Shown: positions 1-8,458 of the stretch, piece after piece
Layout: each line of letters opens with the position of its first letter
How positions within the stretch are numbered: position 1 is the first letter of the stretch
Origin: GCA-2687025 sp964473525
GTDB lineage: Bacteria; Poribacteria; WGA-4E; GCA-2687025
Reading direction: 5' to 3'
Length of the DNA: 64,000 bases
NCBI GenBank assembly: GCA_964473525.1
Contig: CAYYPK010000003.1
Span: forward strand, 256,770-320,769
Notes under the pieces: model-generated
Told to the model about the DNA's origin: nothing
Seen by the model: the letters and a program-made list of their open reading frames with translations, nothing else
Databases searched by the model: none
Translations under genes and position numbers: made by a program

Positions 1-2
1 TG

Positions 3-2303
3 CGCGTTGAGAAGGGTACTCGTCTTCTCGAGGACGGTAACGCCGTCGGGCTTCTCGACCTTGTTGACGCGGCGAAAGCTCTTGAGCCTGGCGACCGCCA
101 ACGCCTGGTCATGCAGACCTGGGCGGCGTGGTATCAGCGACACGAAGGGCGTCTCGTCGATGTGCTCGGCGGACCCGAGGGCGTCGGCGAATTCCTGATG
201 AGCGGGCATGGGTCTTGGTTCGCCACTACGGACACACGCGGCAACGCTCAACTGTGGACGACCGACACCCGATCCCCGCATGGCGCGCCGCTGCCACACG
301 GTGCGCCCATCACCAGACTCAGATTCGATCCCACCGAAAGCGCCCTGGAGACGCGATCCGCCGATGATGTCTTGAAGCTGTGGGACGTGGCCACGGCGAC
401 GCACCTCGCGACGCTGGAACACTCCGAACTCGTGCGAGAGACGCGATTCACGCTCGATGGCCGGTTCTTTGTGACGATGGCGTCGGACCACCTGGAGGAG
501 TTCGTGGTGCGGCGTTGGGAGGTGCAATCGGGTCGCCTCGTTTCTGGCCCCCAGACCTACGCGGGCTTCGGCGGCACCCTCAGCCCTGACGGCGCGTTCA
601 TGCATTTCGCCACCGAGATACAGTGGCTGGTCCTGATCAATACCGCCCTGATGAAGCCCTACGGCCGCATAACCTTCGCCCGCGTGATCGCGAGCAACGG
701 CACGGACAGCGCGTCCGAGGAATGGGCGGCAGGCGGCTTCGCCGACGGATCGGTGTGGTTCACGTCTGCCGTCCCATCCACGATCTTTGCGGATGGCGCC
801 TCTGAGGCAACCGTGGAATGGGACGCGCCAGGAGAAGGCCACGAGCTCTTCGACGATCCGGTAGCCTTGGTGGACTTGAGCGGCGACGGCATGGTCATCG
901 CCGCCGCCACCGTCAATCTGGCTGGGTCCATCGCGGTGATCGGCGCCCACACTGGTAAGCCAGTAGGACCCAGGATCAGCCACACAGCGCCGATCGACCA
1001 ACTGCACCTGTCATATGACGGGGATCTTCTTGCGGCTTCGTCGGGCGACACAGTGCGCGTGTGGTCGACAGCGACGGGGGCGCCGGTTATCGAGCCGCTC
1101 TCGTTCACATCGGTCGGCTCCAGGCATCTGGCTGGACGGCGAGCGCAGACCGCCGACGCGAGCGAGAAGGGCCGCGGAATCTGGGCCATGTCGATATCGC
1201 GGGCCTTGCCCAGGGAGCTGTTCGTCAAGACCTCGGCTATCGCCCCCGTGTATGTGTTCGTCCTGGACGCCACCCCTAACGGATCTGACGGGGATGTCGT
1301 CGCAAGCTACGCCGACCAGATGAGCCGTAGGCTCGCACTCTCGCGCGACGGGCGCGTGTTGGTCACCTCTTCCGTGGGAGGTGGCGAGGCGGACGTTTGG
1401 GATGCATCCTCGCTCGAGCGAGTCGGTCCTCCGGTCTCCGTGCCGGAGACGGGCGTGATCTGGTACGACCGCAATCTGGCTCTCAACGCGGATGGCCAGT
1501 ACGTAGCGATCCGGTCCGGAGCCTACGTGCGGCAGTTCAGCACAGCGACGGGAACGGGCACAGCGGAATACCGCTCTGATCCCCCGGCGGTCGCCGTGGA
1601 CTACGCGCCTGACCGTCCCGTGCTGGCGGCCGCGGTCGGACCCACCATCGCCTTCCTTCCGGCTCAGGACGGGCTGCCTGCGCCAGGGACACTCAAGTTC
1701 GATGCGTCCGTCGCGGATATCGCCTTCGACCCCAACGGCAGGTTCCTTGCTGTCGCGGTCGGAACGCGTGTGGAGCTTCCAGCATACCCGTCCGGGGCGC
1801 CGCCCATCGACCCCATCGAGCATGGCACGAAGGTCGAGCGCCTCGCCATTTCCGAGGACGGACAGAGCCTTGCGACGACGACCGACGACTACGTGCTGCG
1901 CGTCTGGGACCTGACCACCGGCGCGCAGATCGGGGTCGACTATCCGCACTCCACTGCGATCTTCGACATCGCACTGCCTGGCTCTGGACAGCACGTCGCT
2001 ATAGCCGCGAATGACTCCAGGGTGACCTTCTGGGACATAGCCGCTGGGTCGCTGCTTGGGCTGCCGATCTCGGTTCCCGGTCGCGTGACCGACCTCGCCA
2101 TCACTCCGAACGGCAGACACCTCTTTACGGGCGGGGTCGCGGCACCCGTGCGCCGATGGACGCTGGCCCAAGCTCCCGCCAACGTGACGGAGATGGCGGA
2201 CATGACCACGCTGGCGACCGGCCTACGGTCGGGAGAGGCGGGACCCGAGCCCATCTCTTCGGGGGAGTGGCGACGGGTCCGCGACACGCTCATGGCTAGA
2301 TAG
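3..2303 (+). CDS. WD40-repeat C-terminal part of an AAA/WD40 protein (5' truncated by window edge)
   Basis: The reading frame is already open at base 3 and runs 766 codons to a TAG at 2301-2303, so the true start lies to the left of the window. The translated start (RVEKGTRLLEDGNAVGLLDL) matches, residue for residue in pattern, the linker after the transmembrane helix of the protein at 13966-17517 (LLEDGDVVGLVGLLEAA). The following region of roughly 700 residues is a degenerate WD40 beta-propeller (recurrent LRVWDLTTG, VTFWDIAAG, LFTGG blades). The two proteins align to the end, including the closing ATTGLRS/LATGLRS...EW segment. By analogy the missing N-terminus should hold an AAA-type ATPase domain and one membrane helix. 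The role is unknown; such proteins are usually thought of as membrane-bound signalling or scaffold ATPases. No co-directional partner is visible; a 272-bp gap follows. Confidence 0.85.
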   Translation, partial: RVEKGTRLLEDGNAVGLLDLVDAAKALEPGDRQRLVMQTWAAWYQRHEGRLVDVLGGPEGVGEFLMSGHGSWFATTDTRGNAQLWTTDTRSPHGAPLPHGAPITRLRFDPTESALETRSADDVLKLWDVATATHLATLEHSELVRETRFTLDGRFFVTMASDHLEEFVVRRWEVQSGRLVSGPQTYAGFGGTLSPDGAFMHFATEIQWLVLINTALMKPYGRITFARVIASNGTDSASEEWAAGGFADGSVWFTSAVPSTIFADGASEATVEWDAPGEGHELFDDPVALVDLSGDGMVIAAATVNLAGSIAVIGAHTGKPVGPRISHTAPIDQLHLSYDGDLLAASSGDTVRVWSTATGAPVIEPLSFTSVGSRHLAGRRAQTADASEKGRGIWAMSISRALPRELFVKTSAIAPVYVFVLDATPNGSDGDVVASYADQMSRRLALSRDGRVLVTSSVGGGEADVWDASSLERVGPPVSVPETGVIWYDRNLALNADGQYVAIRSGAYVRQFSTATGTGTAEYRSDPPAVAVDYAPDRPVLAAAVGPTIAFLPAQDGLPAPGTLKFDASVADIAFDPNGRFLAVAVGTRVELPAYPSGAPPIDPIEHGTKVERLAISEDGQSLATTTDDYVLRVWDLTTGAQIGVDYPHSTAIFDIALPGSGQHVAIAANDSRVTFWDIAAGSLLGLPISVPGRVTDLAITPNGRHLFTGGVAAPVRRWTLAQAPANVTEMADMTTLATGLRSGEAGPEPISSGEWRRVRDTLMAR

Positions 2304-2575
2304 CGCGTTGAGCGTTGCCGTCGCTCCGCGCCCCTTCGGGTGTCCTGACTCAGGCCCGCGGCGCGTGCTGTAGCTGCGAACGGGAGCGCTGGCGCGAATG
2401 TCCTCGCCCGGAAGAGATGCTTCGCCTCCGGCTCAGCATGGCATACCGACGCCGGGGCGCCTGTGCCACGCAGTCGGCCGCAACTGTTTGTCGCCAGCCC
2501 TAGCGTGTGGGCCGAGGTTGCGGGCCGACGCCATATGCGCAATCATCGCTCGCGCCACATCCCAGAGGAGAACGC

Positions 2576-3778
2576 ATGTCAGCGGTGACGATTGAGGACG
2601 TCCAGGTAATCACGACGCAGCCCGCCGGATCGCGGCTGGTGATCGTCAAGATCGTCACGTCGGAGCCGGGGCTGTACGGCCTCGGCTGCGCGACGTTCAC
2701 GCAGCGTTTCCACGCGGTCGTGACGGCGATTGAGAAGCACCTGAAGCCGTTTCTCATCGGCCGCGACGTGTCGCGGATCGAGGAAATCTGGCAGATGGCG
2801 ATGGTGAACAGCTACTGGCGAAACGGGCCGGTGTTGAGCAACGCTATCTCCGGCGCGGACCAGGCGCTCTGGGACATCAAGGGCAAGCAGGCGGGGATGC
2901 CCGTGTACGAGCTGCTCGGGGGCAAGTGTCGGGAGGCGGCGGCGGTCTACGGGCACGCCGGCGGCTCGACTCCCGAGGAAGTCGCCGACAGCGTGCGGCG
3001 CTTCCAGGAGATGGGCTACCGGCATATCCGGGTGCAGATGGGCGGCTACGGCGGCAATCCCGAGAGCCTGCACAAGCCGGAAGGCGCGCCCGACGGGGCT
3101 TACTACAACCCGCGCGAATACGCGCGCAACGCCGTCAACATGATCGAGCACGTGCGCAAGGAAGTCGGCGACGAGGTCGAACTGTTGCACGACGTCCACG
3201 AGCGCCTCCAGCCCATAGATGCCGTCCAGATGGCCAAGGACGTCGAGCAGTTCAAGCTGTTCTTCTTCGAGGACGCCCTGGCGCCCGAGGACATCAAGTG
3301 GTTCGAGAATATCCGGCAGCAGTGCGCCACGCCACAGGCAATGGGCGAGCTGTTCAACAACCCGCGGGAGTGGCAGCCGCTCATCGCGGGACGGCTTATC
3401 GACTTCGTCCGCATGCACGTGAGTCAGATGGGTGGTCTCACGCCAGCGAGACACGTCGCGGCGTTCGCGAACATGTACGGCGTGCGCACCGCGTGGCACG
3501 GTCCCGGCGACACGTCGCCCGTAGGGCACGCCGCGAACCTGCACCTGGACCTGTGGGCGCCGAACTTCGGCATCCAGGAATGGTGCCGCTTCCCCGAGCG
3601 AGTATACGAGGTGTTCCCCGGCACGCCGGAGGTGCGCGAAGGCTATATGTATCCCAGCGACAAGCCCGGCCTCGGTATCGACATCAACGAGGAACTCGCC
3701 GCGAAGTATCCGTGCAAGGACCAGGTCGAGCATTGGACGCAGACGCGTTGGCCCGACGGCAGCCCGGCGCGTCCGTAG
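2576..3778 (+). CDS. manD: D-mannonate dehydratase, enolase superfamily (ManD/RspA type)
   Basis: The 400-residue product is full length for the family. It is expected to dehydrate D-mannonate to 2-keto-3-deoxygluconate in the cytoplasm. Family landmarks are visible: the Mg ligands Asp206 (LLHDVHERL), Glu232 (FFFEDALAPE) and Glu258 (MGELFNNPREW), the acid/base His208, RMHVSQMGG around 279-287, and the WHGPGDTSP loop at 307-315 that is typical of the mannonate dehydratase subgroup, followed by NFGIQE. The ATG at 2576 is preceded by AGAGGAG; an upstream in-frame start at 2507 would add residues that are not family-like. It heads a three-gene cluster with a zinc alcohol dehydrogenase and a KduD-like reductase, which fits breakdown of hexuronates. 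Some ManD-family members have low or no mannonate activity, so substrate is inferred. Confidence 0.9.
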   Translation: MSAVTIEDVQVITTQPAGSRLVIVKIVTSEPGLYGLGCATFTQRFHAVVTAIEKHLKPFLIGRDVSRIEEIWQMAMVNSYWRNGPVLSNAISGADQALWDIKGKQAGMPVYELLGGKCREAAAVYGHAGGSTPEEVADSVRRFQEMGYRHIRVQMGGYGGNPESLHKPEGAPDGAYYNPREYARNAVNMIEHVRKEVGDEVELLHDVHERLQPIDAVQMAKDVEQFKLFFFEDALAPEDIKWFENIRQQCATPQAMGELFNNPREWQPLIAGRLIDFVRMHVSQMGGLTPARHVAAFANMYGVRTAWHGPGDTSPVGHAANLHLDLWAPNFGIQEWCRFPERVYEVFPGTPEVREGYMYPSDKPGLGIDINEELAAKYPCKDQVEHWTQTRWPDGSPARP

Positions 3779-3816
3779 AAGCGCTCGATACTCCATGACG
3801 CAACACGAGGACAGTT

Positions 3817-4842
3817 ATGCCACGCGGGGCATTTTACGCTGGCGACCGGACATTCCAAGTAGGCGACAGCGTCAGGGTCGCGCCGTCCGAGGCCGAGGCG
3901 GTCGTTGATATTGCGTACTGCGGGGTGTGCGGCACCGACCTGCACATCTACCTGGGCCATATGGACGCGCGAGTAGCCGTGCCGCAGGTCATCGGTCACG
4001 AGATGTCCGGGGTGGTGTCCGCAGTGGGCAGCGGCGTGGAAGGCTGGGCCGAGGGCGACCGGGTTGTCGTGAGGCCGCTGGACCCGTGCGGCGCATGTCC
4101 TGCGTGCGTGGCCGGTCATTCGCATATCTGCCAGAATCTCGACTTCCTTGGCATCGACACTCCGGGCGCGTTCCAGACGCATTGGACGGTCCCGGCGCAC
4201 ACGTTGCACCGCCTCCCTGACGGCGTGGACGACCAGATCGGCGCGCTCATCGAACCGCTCGCGGTGGCGTGCCACGACGTGAGACTCGGGGAGGTCGCCG
4301 CTGGCGAACGCGCGGTCGTCATCGGCGGAGGCCCTATCGGGACACTCGTGGCGCTCGTCGCCCGACACGCCGGCGCCGACGTGCTGATGACCGAGGTGAA
4401 CCCCTACCGCCTGGAGTTCGCTCGCTCCCTTGGCTTCGAGGCGCTGCACGGTGCAGAGGCGGATGTCGTCGCGCGCGTAGAGGAACTGACGGGCGGAGCT
4501 GGCGCCGATGTGGTGTTCGAGGTGTCGGGGTCGGCCGCTGGCGCGGAACTGATGACAAAGCTCGCGCGCACGCGTGGCCGCATCGTCGTCGTCGCCATCC
4601 ACGCCGACCCTCCGAAGGTCGACCTGTTCCAGTTCTTCTGGCGCGAGCTGCGGCTATGCGGGGTGCGCGTGTACGAGCCGGAGGATTTCGAGGCGGCGAT
4701 ACAGCTCGCGGAGTCCGGCGCGCTGCCGCTAGACCAGCTGATAACACACCGCGCGCCGCTATCGGCCACGCAGTCGATCTTCGATGAAATCGCGTCCGGC
4801 GCCGAGATGATGAAGGCGCTCATCGACGCGCGGGAGGCGTGA
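3817..4842 (+). CDS. Zinc-dependent medium-chain alcohol dehydrogenase
   Basis: This 341-residue protein belongs to the threonine/sorbitol-dehydrogenase-like branch of the MDR superfamily. Catalytic-zinc ligands are Cys35 (GVCGTDLH), His61-Glu62 (GHE) and probably Glu146. The structural-zinc cysteines are Cys91, 94, 97 and 105 (CGACPACVAGHSHIC). The NAD(P) Rossmann motif GGGPIG lies at 170-175. It is likely to oxidise a secondary hydroxyl of a sugar or sugar acid in the cytoplasm. It sits 38 bp after manD and only 2 bp before the KduD-like gene, so the three are probably one transcript. The context suggests an uronate or deoxy-sugar-acid substrate such as an L-idonate/gulonate-type compound, but the sequence does not settle it. 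Confidence 0.9.
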   Translation: MPRGAFYAGDRTFQVGDSVRVAPSEAEAVVDIAYCGVCGTDLHIYLGHMDARVAVPQVIGHEMSGVVSAVGSGVEGWAEGDRVVVRPLDPCGACPACVAGHSHICQNLDFLGIDTPGAFQTHWTVPAHTLHRLPDGVDDQIGALIEPLAVACHDVRLGEVAAGERAVVIGGGPIGTLVALVARHAGADVLMTEVNPYRLEFARSLGFEALHGAEADVVARVEELTGGAGADVVFEVSGSAAGAELMTKLARTRGRIVVVAIHADPPKVDLFQFFWRELRLCGVRVYEPEDFEAAIQLAESGALPLDQLITHRAPLSATQSIFDEIASGAEMMKALIDAREA

Positions 4843-4844
4843 GA

Positions 4845-5615
4845 ATGAGTCTAGCCGACAGGTTCCGCCTCGACGGTCGCCGCGCGCTGGTGACCGGATG
4901 CCGGCGCGGCATCGGGCGCGCCATGGCGCAAGGGCTGGCGGAGATGGGCGCTGACATTGTCGGGGTGAGCGCCTCCATGGAAGCGTCGGGGAGCTTCATT
5001 GAGAGCGACGTGCGCGACCTCGGGCGCACGTTCCATGGCTACGCGTGCGACTTCGCGGATCGCCCCGCCGTCTACGAGTTCATCGACAAGGTGAAGAACG
5101 AGGTCGGGCACGTGGACATCCTCGTGAACAACGCGGGCACGATCCTGCGTAAACCGGCCGACCAGCACGGCGACGACCTCTGGGACACCGTCATGGAGGT
5201 GAATCTCAACGCACAGTTCGTGTTGGCGCGTGAGTTTGGCAAGGAGATGCTCGCCCGCGAGGATGGCAAGATCGTCTTTACCGCGTCCTTGCTGACGTAT
5301 CAGGGTGGCGTCACGGTGCCAGGGTACGCCGCGAGCAAGGGCGGCGTGGGGCAACTGACGAAGGCGCTCGCAAACGAATGGGCGGGTCGCGGCGTGAACG
5401 TGAACGCCATCGCTCCTGGTTACATCGCCACCGACAACACGGAGGCGCTGCAAGCCGACCCCACGCGTAACGACCAAATCACCGTCCGAATCCCCGCCGG
5501 ACGATGGGGCTCCCCCGACGACCTCAAGGGCGCCATCGTGTACCTGTGCTCCGCCGCTTCGGACTACGTCCACGGTGAAATTCTCACCGTCGACGGGGGT
5601 TGGATGGCCCGCTAG
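4845..5615 (+). CDS. kduD: SDR oxidoreductase, 2-deoxy-D-gluconate 3-dehydrogenase (KduD) like
   Basis: This classical short-chain dehydrogenase has 256 residues: cofactor motif TGCRRGIG at 17-24, NNAG at 95-98, Asn120, and the catalytic Ser148, Tyr161 and Lys165. The C-terminal run IPAGRWGSPDDLKGA and the closing VDGGWMAR are characteristic of KduD, which interconverts 2-keto-3-deoxygluconate and its 2,5-diketo form in polyuronate degradation. The ATG at 4845 follows the preceding TGA by 2 bp, so translation is likely coupled to the dehydrogenase gene. Together with ManD it supplies two of the steps that funnel uronates into 2-keto-3-deoxygluconate. The exact substrate is inferred from family and neighbours. 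Confidence 0.85.
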   Translation: MSLADRFRLDGRRALVTGCRRGIGRAMAQGLAEMGADIVGVSASMEASGSFIESDVRDLGRTFHGYACDFADRPAVYEFIDKVKNEVGHVDILVNNAGTILRKPADQHGDDLWDTVMEVNLNAQFVLAREFGKEMLAREDGKIVFTASLLTYQGGVTVPGYAASKGGVGQLTKALANEWAGRGVNVNAIAPGYIATDNTEALQADPTRNDQITVRIPAGRWGSPDDLKGAIVYLCSAASDYVHGEILTVDGGWMAR

Positions 5616-5714
5616 GACCATGGGGCGTCGTTCCCTTTGCGTTCCCCTTAAGGCACTATTTCAGAGACTACACCGGCCCCGGATCGAACCGAGTCCGACT
5701 GGGATGGGCGCGCG

Positions 5715-6212
5715 ATGAGCGGACGGCTTGGCACGGCATTGCTCGCGGGCGCGGCCCTGCTGGTCGTCGGCTGCACGCTGCCCGGGCCGGTCATCGTCGT
5801 CACGGAACCAGGGTACGTAGCCACGGCAGACACGGCCGTGGTCCGTGTAGTCGCCACGGGCGATGCGCCGACATCGGCTACGACGGCCGAGGAAGGGCCG
5901 GCCGACCCGGTCGCGCCGCCCTCGCAGCTCGACGCGGTGGAGACGCAGCGCAAGGCAGTCGAGCGACGTGTAGCCACCCTCAAGCAGGGCATGACGCGCG
6001 TCAAGGGACGTCACCTGGTGACCGAGGCCATACGTGACGCGGTGGTGAATCGGGTGGGAACGCTCGAGTCGCGCATCGCGGCGCTAGAGGCGGAATTTGA
6101 CCGGCGAGCGCAGCGGCTTGATTCCATGCTGGACGGCCTGCGGAAGCGGATTCCAGCCACCCCAACCGAGCCTGTGGACGCGACGCTGCCAGTGGAGGAT
6201 CCCGCGCTATAG
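5715..6212 (+). CDS. Small predicted lipoprotein with coiled coil
   Basis: The 165-residue product has an N-terminal hydrophobic signal ending in a lipobox (LVVGC, modified Cys20). A Thr/Ala/Pro-rich linker follows, then a charged heptad-like stretch from about 75 to 145 (LDAVETQRKAVERRVATL, then GTLESRIAALEAEFDRRAQRL), predicted as coiled coil. I recognise no family. It is probably anchored to a membrane face in the periplasm, with a spacer role. Its stop codon overlaps that of the convergent barrel gene: both stops lie inside the palindrome CTATAG at 6207-6212. Confidence 0.7.
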   Translation: MSGRLGTALLAGAALLVVGCTLPGPVIVVTEPGYVATADTAVVRVVATGDAPTSATTAEEGPADPVAPPSQLDAVETQRKAVERRVATLKQGMTRVKGRHLVTEAIRDAVVNRVGTLESRIAALEAEFDRRAQRLDSMLDGLRKRIPATPTEPVDATLPVEDPAL

Positions 6213-8387
6213 CGGGAGCAGGATCTTCCCCTCTATCCTCGGCGTGAACGTGTCGCCGTTCGGCTCACCGAAGATCAGGAACGTCTCGATACCGCGCGCG
6301 CCTGACCGGCGAAGCGACACGTACCAGTTCCACGCGTTGTCGTCCTGCGTCTCGTTGCGTCGGAAGATCACCCGCCCGCCGACGCCCACGCTCGGGGTGA
6401 AGTCGTAGTTCATCGACAGGATGTGCTGCTGGACGCGCTCATGGTGCGTCAGGCGAGAGTTTCGGAGTTCCACCAGGACGCGTTCCCAGCGTCGGAACAT
6501 CCGTTGATGCAGGAAGCGGCGTTGCGCGTCGTCGGCTGAGCCGCCGCTGAATCCGATGTCGTAGGCGGCGGAGTGGTCCGCCTTCGTCACGGACACGCCC
6601 ACATCGAACGCGTGGTCGAGGTCTGACGTCAGCGCGTCCTGCTCGCGAAAGTGACCGCGCCAGCCACCGTGGTAGAGCGAGACGTTGTGACGGGTGTCGA
6701 CGTGCGCCGAGTATGCGAAGCTGTCGCGGAAGAAGTCGTCCGTGTCGTCGCGGTCGCCCATTGTGGAGAGGGAGCGGCGGGCGACGCCACCGAAACCGTC
6801 GAGCCCGTCCGAGCCCGTGAATCGCTCCTCGTAGTTGACGCGAAAGCCGATGCCAGCGGAGCGCACGAACGTATCGCGCCACTCGTTGCCGTAGCCGCCC
6901 TTCAGCCCGACGCCCTGCCGTCCGGGGAACTCGATGAAGCCGTTGGACGCGCGGAAGTCCTCGGTCACGTATACCAGATCTGTACCGAGCGAGAAGCGGC
7001 CGTTGCCCCACCCCAGAGCGAACGTCGAGAGCGTGCCGTCCATGTCGCTCCCGGTCGGCCCCTCGCGCCAGGAGTTCGCGGCGAACTTCCAGTTGATGTG
7101 TACCTGGCGGGTCAGTCGCACGCGCGCTCTGCCGGCGACGATGGAATTCGTCTCCGCGTCGTCGTCCTTGAAGACTCCCGTGGCGGAGAACGACCCCCAC
7201 TCGCCCGTTCCCTGCGTGAGACTCAGAACGTAGTCGTGGCGATGCACGCTCCAAAAATCGTCGTGCTGATCGCCCAGGTCGTACGTCGCGAGCACGCCGA
7301 GGTCGGTTCGCTTCGCGAGCTTGCCGTACACCTTCGCGCCCACGTCCACATGTTCGATGCGGCGGCTATAGAAGTACGACCCGATGCCGGAGGAGGTCTG
7401 GAACATGCGACCGCCCTCCTGAAAGAACGGCCGGGTCTCGCCTACGAAGCGTTCGCCGCGCGAGAAGTCGATGCCCTCGACCTCGCTCTGCACGTTGCGG
7501 AAGTCGGGGTTGACGGTCAGGACGGTCGCGAGCTGCGCCGTCGGGCGGTACCGCACGTCCGCGCCAAGCCGCCCGGTCTCGCTCCACTCGTCGTCGGTCT
7601 CGGAGGCGCCCGCGGCGAAGAAGGGAAGGACGAGCAGTTCGGGTTGGAAGCCCGCGCCGGGGAGCTCGACCCCTGTCCAGTCCGCAGCGTATTCGGGCCG
7701 CGACTCCTCGCCCAGGTTTGAAAACAGCGACCGGATGCGCTGGCGCGCGTGCCCACGCTCGACGTTGATTCCCAGCGTCACGGGCTCGTCCGCGTCCGGG
7801 AGGCTGAGGATGCCCCACGGCACGAACGCCTCCATGGTCCATCCGTCCTCGACGACGCGCGCGGCGGCTTCCCATTCGCCCTTCCACTCCTCCTTGCCGG
7901 CGCGGTCTCCGCCCATGTAGGACCATCGCGTGCCGCGTGGGTTGACGGCGAACAGGAACACGTCGCCTCGATTGTGCGTGTGGAAGGGGTCGAGGATGAC
8001 CTCGACGTAGTCGTCGTCGTGCACGCGGCCGTCGAGCTTCGTCTCGCGCGCGACGATCTCGCCGGGGCGCGCGTCGAGGCACCGCGCGGCGATGTAGATA
8101 CCGTCGTCGTCGTATCCAAGGCGGAAGAACGTCTGGTCCGACGCCGGGAGCCCTGTCCGCGGATCCACGAACGTCTCACCCTGGGTCGCGTCGTCCCACG
8201 CTGTGTCGTCGCCGTCCCCATCAACGGTGGGCGCCACGACCAGCCGCGCGCCCTCTATCACACGACGACTGTACGGCGGCCCCTGATCCTCGGCGCGCAC
8301 GCCAGAAGGATGGACGACGAAGACCAGCGCGAACACGACGCTCGCCCAGACCCGGACGCCGCCCGCGCTGCTGCCATGCGGAACCAT
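6207..8387 (-). CDS. DUF5916-type outer-membrane beta-barrel with N-terminal CBM9-like domain
   Basis: The 726-residue protein starts at the ATG 8387, which has AGGAG 7 bases upstream; the open frame extends further but in another gene's shadow. A signal peptide (VWASVVFALVFVV...GVRA) is followed by a CBM9/DOMON-like sandwich at about 35-235 (VAPTVDGDGDDTAWDDA, FRLGYDDDGIYIAARCLD, GWTMEAFVPW). A long region of alternating hydrophobic strands then ends in a terminal hydrophobic/aromatic strand. This is the architecture of DUF5916 proteins, thought to be outer-membrane barrels handling carbohydrates. The motif SRGERFVGETRPFFQEGG in the middle is typical. It is the last gene of the minus-strand set headed by the sigma factor, 71 bp after the preceding gene. 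Its ligand is unknown. Confidence 0.85.
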   Translation of the reverse strand: MVPHGSSAGGVRVWASVVFALVFVVHPSGVRAEDQGPPYSRRVIEGARLVVAPTVDGDGDDTAWDDATQGETFVDPRTGLPASDQTFFRLGYDDDGIYIAARCLDARPGEIVARETKLDGRVHDDDYVEVILDPFHTHNRGDVFLFAVNPRGTRWSYMGGDRAGKEEWKGEWEAAARVVEDGWTMEAFVPWGILSLPDADEPVTLGINVERGHARQRIRSLFSNLGEESRPEYAADWTGVELPGAGFQPELLVLPFFAAGASETDDEWSETGRLGADVRYRPTAQLATVLTVNPDFRNVQSEVEGIDFSRGERFVGETRPFFQEGGRMFQTSSGIGSYFYSRRIEHVDVGAKVYGKLAKRTDLGVLATYDLGDQHDDFWSVHRHDYVLSLTQGTGEWGSFSATGVFKDDDAETNSIVAGRARVRLTRQVHINWKFAANSWREGPTGSDMDGTLSTFALGWGNGRFSLGTDLVYVTEDFRASNGFIEFPGRQGVGLKGGYGNEWRDTFVRSAGIGFRVNYEERFTGSDGLDGFGGVARRSLSTMGDRDDTDDFFRDSFAYSAHVDTRHNVSLYHGGWRGHFREQDALTSDLDHAFDVGVSVTKADHSAAYDIGFSGGSADDAQRRFLHQRMFRRWERVLVELRNSRLTHHERVQQHILSMNYDFTPSVGVGGRVIFRRNETQDDNAWNWYVSLRRSGARGIETFLIFGEPNGDTFTPRIEGKILLPL

Positions 8388-8458
8388 GCCTACTCCTGCT
8401 GGTGTTGTTCGCGCCGACGTATGGCCTGCCTGTCCGGACGGATAGTGAGGACGTGGCG

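Noticed and set aside
1011..2171. Long minus-strand open frame of 386 codons
   Set aside because: It is antisense to the WD40 gene, arginine-rich and without family features: a GC-rich shadow.
2579..3796. 405-codon minus-strand frame opposite manD
   Set aside because: Antisense shadow of a strongly supported enzyme gene.
5660..5710. Possible tRNA T-arm (ATCGAACC) on the minus strand
   Set aside because: The stem has a mismatch, and no anticodon arm or acceptor stem can be drawn around it.
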